Of a stretch of 64,000 bases of DNA, positions 58,890-64,000 are shown in pieces. The DNA comes from Mytilus edulis (Eukaryota; Mollusca; Bivalvia; Mytilida; Mytilidae): the NCBI RefSeq assembly GCF_963676685.1, contig NC_092344.1:101462749-101526748 (forward strand). The letters are read 5' to 3'. The notes under the pieces were generated by a model that was not told the DNA's origin, did not search any database, and worked only from the letters and a program-made list of their open reading frames with translations. The first letter of the stretch is position 1. Every line of letters begins with the position of its first letter. Made by a program: the position numbers and the translations under genes.

Positions 58890-59069
58890 ACAGATTATGT
58901 GATGTACGGTTTCTGTTGTCTAAGCAGGTGTATAGCCATCCTGGCAACAGAGAGTTATGGATATCAAGACCCTGTAAACATGGAGAAACAAATGTTGAGT
59001 TGTCTGAGCACTGATAACGTTTACTTTTTATACTTACCAATATCTTTTATTGGTTTTAAATATAATTAA
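58890..59069 (+). CDS. Possible exon, function unknown
   Basis: A good acceptor (CATTCTTTCTCCGACAG) precedes an open frame reading DYVMYGFCCLSRCIAILATE and SYGYQDPVNMEKQMLSCLS to a stop at 59069. Cysteines are frequent. A donor-like CCT|GTAAAC lies inside at about 58973. No family recognised and no partner exon found. This may be chance. Confidence 0.2.
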   Translation, partial: TDYVMYGFCCLSRCIAILATESYGYQDPVNMEKQMLSCLSTDNVYFLYLPISFIGFKYN

Positions 59070-59945
59070 ACAGATAGTGTTAAAAAAGATCCGCTCATAG
59101 ATATCAAAATGACCTTTAACCCTTGCCTGTTGGAAATGACAAAAAAGCAATATCAGAAAATGTACTCGATTAAAACAGCTATACTTTTACATTTTTCTTA
59201 CTTAAAAAGGGATAAGTTTCCCGAAATTGCATGATGATTAATAATTTAAACTGGATTATGAAATATTCATAACAATATAAACAGATTAAAAAAAACAGAA
59301 TGTTGTCTGCAAGTCTCCCAAACCCTGCAATTTCATGACACTTTGGAAATAAACAAACTAAAACACTTTGAAAACTTCCTCGACTATAACAGTGTAAATT
59401 CACAAAACATGCGCATCAATACTTCTTATTTATGTGTTTACCTATTAATATTTATATAGCCGTTAATGACTGATTTAAAACAAATCTAATAAAACTCATT
59501 TACATCTCCCTGTTTTCTGCAGGCTGGCTTTTTTATTTATGTTTTATCAAACGTAATTACGTTTATGTTATCACAGATCCCCCAGCGAAGTTGTGCATTT
59601 AATTATGTAAAATGCATTTAAAGCCCCAACAGACATACTTTGCAAGAAATGTTAATGGAACACCGTTTTGTACGCATGGTTTTATAACGGCATTGGGCAA
59701 TATAGAGCATAGACAAGTAAAAAAGTGTGAAGAAACTCATATCAAATTAAATGATCCAGAAAATATACAGAAATATGAACACACAAATAAAGTGTGTGCT
59801 TTAATGATTTACTTTCATTAGCTTTCCCTAAAAAATGAATAGCACCATCGACAACCGGATCTTATATTTTAATTCATTGTACATGTAACAATACGCTTGA
59901 TGTATGTTGTTTTGATAACTGACTGTCATTATCTTATATATCTAT
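59070..59945. other. No gene recognised
   Basis: A 69-codon plus-strand frame (59612-59821) lies downstream of TTATCACAG but has an in-frame stop between the acceptor and its ATG, and matches no family I know. Confidence 0.35.
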
Positions 59946-60100
59946 CTAGTGATGGATCAAGGGGGAGAGTTCCGGTTAGAACAACCCCCTTTTTTTTAAC
60001 ATCAATGCTTATGAATGGGGATATATATTTGGAACACCCTTTCTACTGGGTTGTAATCCACATTTTAAAAGGCTGTATCAATCCATGGTGGGTGTTATCC
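59946..60100. mobile_element. Small MITE-like element, family F
   Basis: Begins CTAGTGATGGATCAAGGGGG, contains GTTCCGGTTAGAACAACCCC and GAATGGGGATATATATTTGG, and ends GGCTGTATCAATCCATGGTG, a degenerate inverted repeat of the start. I recognise it as a bivalve repeat whose typical ends read AGTGGCGGATCCA. Confidence 0.65.
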
Positions 60101-61999
60101 TTGATGTTCTGTTGAAGCGTCGTTGATGTATACTCTCAATATAGATGCTGACATGGTAAAAGTGCGTGAGGTTACTGCCTCATTAAAATTGATCCAGCAT
60201 TACCAATTTTGAGTTAATATGTTGATTTTACAGATACTAAAATTGTTAATTCCTTACTGTCGCCATTTAGGCCGCATAGATGGGCTTGGGAGGTCTCGTG
60301 TTTGATTTAATGTATATTTTCATGATTTATCTGTGTATGTTATACTTGTTATTGTGCCTGGATTTTTTTTTTTATATCGCAAAGAAGTACTTTAAGCGTG
60401 TTCAAAAATAAAATTAACGAAGAGTTAGCCTCTGAAATGACTCTTTTTGGGGGATAAATTTGTTCACAGATATCAATAAATTGGAGTTGCAATTTTACCA
60501 CTACTCATTCAAATATTGTAAAGTTACAACAAGTTACAAAGTTGGCTGATAAGTCAATTTAATAGATCAAATTAAGTTGTATGGTTTATGATCATGAGGT
60601 GCAGCTGTCTTCACATGATTGTCGAAGCACAAAGACGAGAAAAAACTTTTATCCTACAAACAAAAATATCCTTCAAAAACTGTTCGTTTGAAGTGCCTTT
60701 ATGAGAAAATATCGTATTAATTAAAATGTACAAAGATGTGGAATGTATATACATTAAATGTAAGATTTATGAAATATGACATGACATTGAAAATCATGTT
60801 TTAATTAGACAAGAACCTTGCTACAAAGTTACAAGTGATGCGCACGTATCTGGTAATTATATCTTGTATGTTACATCTCCCTGTCTCATTAAAAATGTCA
60901 TACTTATTAGAAAGTATGAATACAAAGAAAAGAAAATTAATTATTCTTACAAATTGTGTCGTCTTGTATACTATTTTACGTAAGGTAGACAGTAATACAT
61001 ATGAAGGACATTGACCAGTGTTATTTGTTACATTTCGTTTAAGTTGTCTAAAAGTTTATGAAAGAATTCAAATTGGCAAACCACATAAAATAATTTCTAC
61101 GATAATAAATGAAACGAAAGCTGAATAAATACACATACATTTATTCTTTGACATAGTTATAGGAACCATGTTGTATAAGACTATTTGTTGGAATAATCTT
61201 TCTTTCAGCAAATAAGCAGATGAGTGGAGGCTTTAAATTCCCATCAATTTATTATTTTGAATTGAATCTAGAAAATGAGGACTGCAAAGTTGTGCATTAC
61301 CCTTTGATTACCAAGCAATTAATTGTTCTAGTACTTGCAATGGTGTCAAGACACCTTTTTGGATTCAGATATTATTTAAGGCCTTTGTTATTGTCGGGGC
61401 CATAAGGAAGAATTTGTTTGTTTGCCGTAACCCTATACTTTCCAAGAAAATTGTCCTGATGTGGAAAAGGTTTTTTTAATCGGGTAGTCACGAAAAACTA
61501 AAGAACATCTGACATTTTAATTTCTCTTTGCCAAAAGAAAAAGCAAACGAAAAACCTACCTACCAACTGTCTCTACATTTGGGTAGGGTGTGGGCAAACC
61601 AAAGTACTGTTAAGTATGGTCCGGTAACTAGCTGCAGATTTGGTCATTACAATTGTCAACAGATATAGCACAGTATTGCCCACAAACCTGAACCATACAC
61701 AAGACTGTTGAGTAACCTTGATGTTTGACCAATATTTATACATACTAGTATATGTTATCAGGAAACATTTAAACTCTGTTCCTCATACAAAATAGGAGTC
61801 TTTTTCCTTGACATGGGGAACTAGGGTTTCTCTTGTCTATGATATGAATACACATCCCTGCTTAAATTTCAAGTTGGTAAGCTGAACACTCGCTTACTTT
61901 TAACAAATGTGTACTTTGTATGTGTAGAAATGATATCGATCATTTGTTTAAAAAATATCTAACAAAAGTATACGCACAAGTAATAAGAAAGCTTTGGTA
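60101..61999. other. Unassigned AT-rich sequence
   Basis: Only short frames are present, such as 61220-61405 (plus) just after TTTCTTTCAG. That frame has no recognisable motif. Confidence 0.4.
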
Positions 62000-62290
62000 T
62001 TTACGAACAACTGTTTTTGTAAAAATTTTGGTTTAATCGATAAAAGTATGATTCTGTAACAAGTAAAACCCATTTCGCAGCTCTTAAAATGTCTTAATTG
62101 AAAAATTGTAAGTATTCTGAAAGACATATTACAAAATTGACGAATAAATCGCGTGAAAATAGCAATCAAAGCACCCCTAAATTACAAAACTCGTCGTCCC
62201 ACCTCAACACTAGATCAATTTCAGTGTTAAACCAAATATAATTATATGGTTGAACTGTTCTTTTTTTCTGCACCATCATAAATAATATCG
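62000..62290 (-). repeat. Dispersed repeat E, minus copy
   Basis: Plus strand AGTATGATTCTGTAACAAGT, AATGTCTTAATTGAAAAATT, TTGACGAATAAATCGCGTGA and CACTAGATCAATTTCAGTGT are the reverse complement of the 57.9 kb copy. The 73-codon minus-strand frame is inside it. Confidence 0.75.
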
Positions 62291-62709
62291 TAAATGAGAT
62301 TTGAGAAGGACGATAAAATACCGAGATATTTACAACAAAAGCAAACAGAAGTTAAGGTGGATAAATTTACAGAACAAAAATATGTGTTTCAATTTAACAC
62401 CTTTATATACAATAAAACAAAAGCTCCTTGTTATTGTTTTGAGGATTGTATTCCAACAGTGTTATATACACTGTAAAAATCAAAATCGTCTACAGTATAT
62501 TACATAAAAGACTGATTAAAATTTGATATATAGACTTTTCCAAAATGTGTTTTTTGTAAGTTTATACTCTGATTGTTCCAGAATTTGTTTTGTAAGTTAA
62601 TACTCTGTATGTTCAGTGATAAATATGTCGGGCCCTGTACCTTCTGTATGAAATCACCGGGTAAATAACCATCTCTTACCAAATAAAAAAAAGGATATTA
62701 AGTGTGTAT

Positions 62710-62805
62710 AAAGTAAAATAACTAAAATACAGAACTCGGAGGAAAAGTAACGGAAAGTTCGTATTCAAATGGCATCATCAAAAGCTGAAACACATAGATT
62801 TGCAT
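62710..62805 (+). repeat. Dispersed mussel repeat, family C (5' part)
   Basis: AAAGTAAAATAACTAAAATA, CAGAACTCGGAGGAAAAGTA and TCAAATGGCATCATCAAAAG. Confidence 0.75.
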
Positions 62806-62902
62806 ACTTTATATCTTACAATATTTTTCTGTATTCTTTAGGGATATGATAGACTTCTTTGTATAAACAAACTAACTAAATACATTTATTTTTACTTTAC
62901 AG

Positions 62903-63060
62903 TGTGTAGATTTTGTATGGCACAATGTCCGTCAGACGTACAGACCTATACGACAGATTGTTTTGGGAACTACAATACAAACCTAGCTCATATTCAACAG
63001 ACAGACAAGACATTTTTCTTGGGAGTTCACATGGAAGATTTACGGTTGTTATGTAGGTAG
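62903..63060 (+). CDS. Possible cysteine-containing exon
   Basis: After TTTATTTTTACTTTACAG the frame reads CRFCMAQCPSDVQTYTTDCF and GVHMEDLRLLCR to a stop at 63060: six cysteines in 51 residues. Just before the stop a strong donor-like ATGTAG|GTAGGT (cut at 63056) would make a 154-bp internal exon. The pattern could be part of a secreted Cys-rich protein, but I recognise no family and no neighbouring exon. Confidence 0.3.
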
Positions 63061-63077
63061 GTCATCCACTAGTGTTT

Positions 63078-63130
63078 AAGACATTTTTCTTGGGTGTTCA
63101 CATGGAAGATTTAAGGTTGTTAGTTGGGTA
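63078..63130 (+). repeat. Partial duplicate of the preceding exon-like segment
   Basis: AAGACATTTTTCTTGGG(A/T)GTTCACATGGAAGATTTA(C/A)GGTTGTTA occurs at about 63007 and again at about 63079, 72 bp apart. The second copy also ends in a donor-like GG|GTAAGC. Confidence 0.8.
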
Positions 63131-63211
63131 AGCTATTTTTGTGAATTTATCGGAATGACTTTTTCTTGTAGGTCGTAAGACATTGAACAGACATACCATG
63201 TATAGGAGGGA

Positions 63212-63375
63212 GTCAATGGCGGATCCAGAAATATTCATAAGTGGGGGTCCACTGACTCAGTGCCTAAGAGGGGGCCTGATCCGGACATGCTTCAGTGATT
63301 CTCTATACAATCAACTAATTTTTCCCAGAAAAGGGAATCAGGCCCCATCCTTCGTCTAAATCCACCACTGGGGGT
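63212..63375. mobile_element. Small MITE-like element, family F
   Basis: Left end CAATGGCGGATCCAGAA and right end TAAATCCACCACTGGGG are imperfect inverted repeats. The interior has GTGGGGGTCCACTGACTCAG and GGGAATCAGGCCCCATCC. Related to 59946-60100 by its ends only. Confidence 0.65.
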
Positions 63376-63477
63376 TTGTGAAAACTTTCATTTGAGAAAA
63401 AGTTTTTTCGCAAATACTCCTCCCAAAAATGAAATGTTAATTTGATATCAATGAATATAAAAATAATAAGATTAAAA

Positions 63478-63690
63478 TATGATTGTCTATGAAACAACTA
63501 TCCACCAAAGTTCAAATGAAGTGGATATAAGCAATTATAGACAACCTGTACGGTTGTACAGCCTTATTTGAATGCCCCAAAAGGAGCATGCCAGGGTTGA
63601 TCGTGCAAGAGCTGTATAGCCAGTCAATGTCGTTAAAAACTTCCATTTCTTGTATAGCTTTCATTTATGAGAAAACCCCATATCGTGTGG
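63478..63690 (+). repeat. Highly diverged family B2 repeat
   Basis: ATGATTGTCTATGAAACAAC, CTATCCACCAAAGTTCAAAT, CTGTACGGTTGTACAGCCTT and CCCCATATCGTGTGGTCGGC follow the order of the family B2 consensus with many changes. Confidence 0.5.
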
Positions 63691-64000
63691 TCGGCTATTC
63701 AAGACTCCGATATGTTATACAAGTGGTGAGACTTTAAAAAAATATTGAATCTGGAAAATATGAGAAATGTCAATTTAGAAATAAATGAATAAATAAGCAT
63801 TTTATGTATTGAATTCTAATAATGTATGGGGAATCTAGACACAGTTTCAATTTTATTAAGGTGATTTCTACAGCTTAATATTTCAACCTTTTTAATAGTT
63901 TTTTTATATTTATATTTTTTTTGCTTTTAGCATCACTGAAAATACATTAATTGTCTCTATGGAATAACCATCAACGAATTAAAAAAAAGAAAATATTATT

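Noticed and set aside
1-64000. tRNA, rRNA or other structured RNA genes
   Set aside because: I looked for tRNA T-arm type GGTTCGAATCC boxes and found none with matching A boxes. The only tRNA-like sequence is the retrotransposon primer-binding site.

Overview
This is AT-rich animal DNA, most likely from a bivalve mollusc and probably a marine mussel (Mytilus). The evidence is the set of interspersed repeats, which I recognise as bivalve families: the element carrying GCCAGACGCGCGTTTCGTCT, the element carrying TATGATTGCCAATGAGACAA, and pearl-like elements with an ACGG/CCGT microsatellite and a ~167-bp core. This assignment rests on memory of those families, not on a search. The window has no long intact host gene. 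It is a transposon-rich intergenic or intronic region with many superimposed insertions.

Layout. 0-7.3 kb: a pearl-like element with four core monomers, a LINE tail fragment, a 5'-truncated LINE (minus strand) with a 13-bp target-site duplication, then an identical 331-bp duplication with a second repeat between its copies. 7.3-10.4 kb: a trinucleotide-like minisatellite and a decayed DIRS/Ngaro-type gag ORF (minus). 11-17 kb: dispersed mussel repeats and a 671-bp element with short terminal inverted repeats. 19.4-21.4 kb: a decayed DIRS/Ngaro-type pol (RT, RNase H, tyrosine recombinase; plus). 23.2-24.6 kb: a decayed cysteine-rich ORF of transposon type, split by a mussel repeat. 30.7-34.2 kb: a Penelope-like element (minus) whose thumb/linker segment is amplified into four ~632-bp tandem units, the fourth split by a 663-bp inverted-repeat element. 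34.9-36.2 kb: a repeat with ~502-bp internal tandem units. 36.5-37.3 kb: two exons that together read as a BEN domain (minus), the best host-gene candidate. 38-44 kb: further mussel repeats and two pearl-like copies. 49.1-53.6 kb: a LINE tail fragment next to a very young Ty3/Gypsy-type LTR retrotransposon (minus) with TTAT target duplication, 956-bp LTRs differing at only two positions, a tRNA-Leu-type primer site and a gag ORF, but almost all of pol deleted. 54-64 kb: mostly unassigned AT-rich sequence with small repeats and a few possible exons.

The pieces do not form one pathway. The LTR element keeps its cis signals and gag and would need reverse transcriptase from elsewhere. The DIRS gag and pol remnants lie in opposite orientations 9 kb apart and come from different insertions. 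I found no convincing undescribed system. The most notable structures are the internally amplified Penelope-like ORF with its nested insertion, and the near-identical-LTR, pol-deleted retrotransposon.
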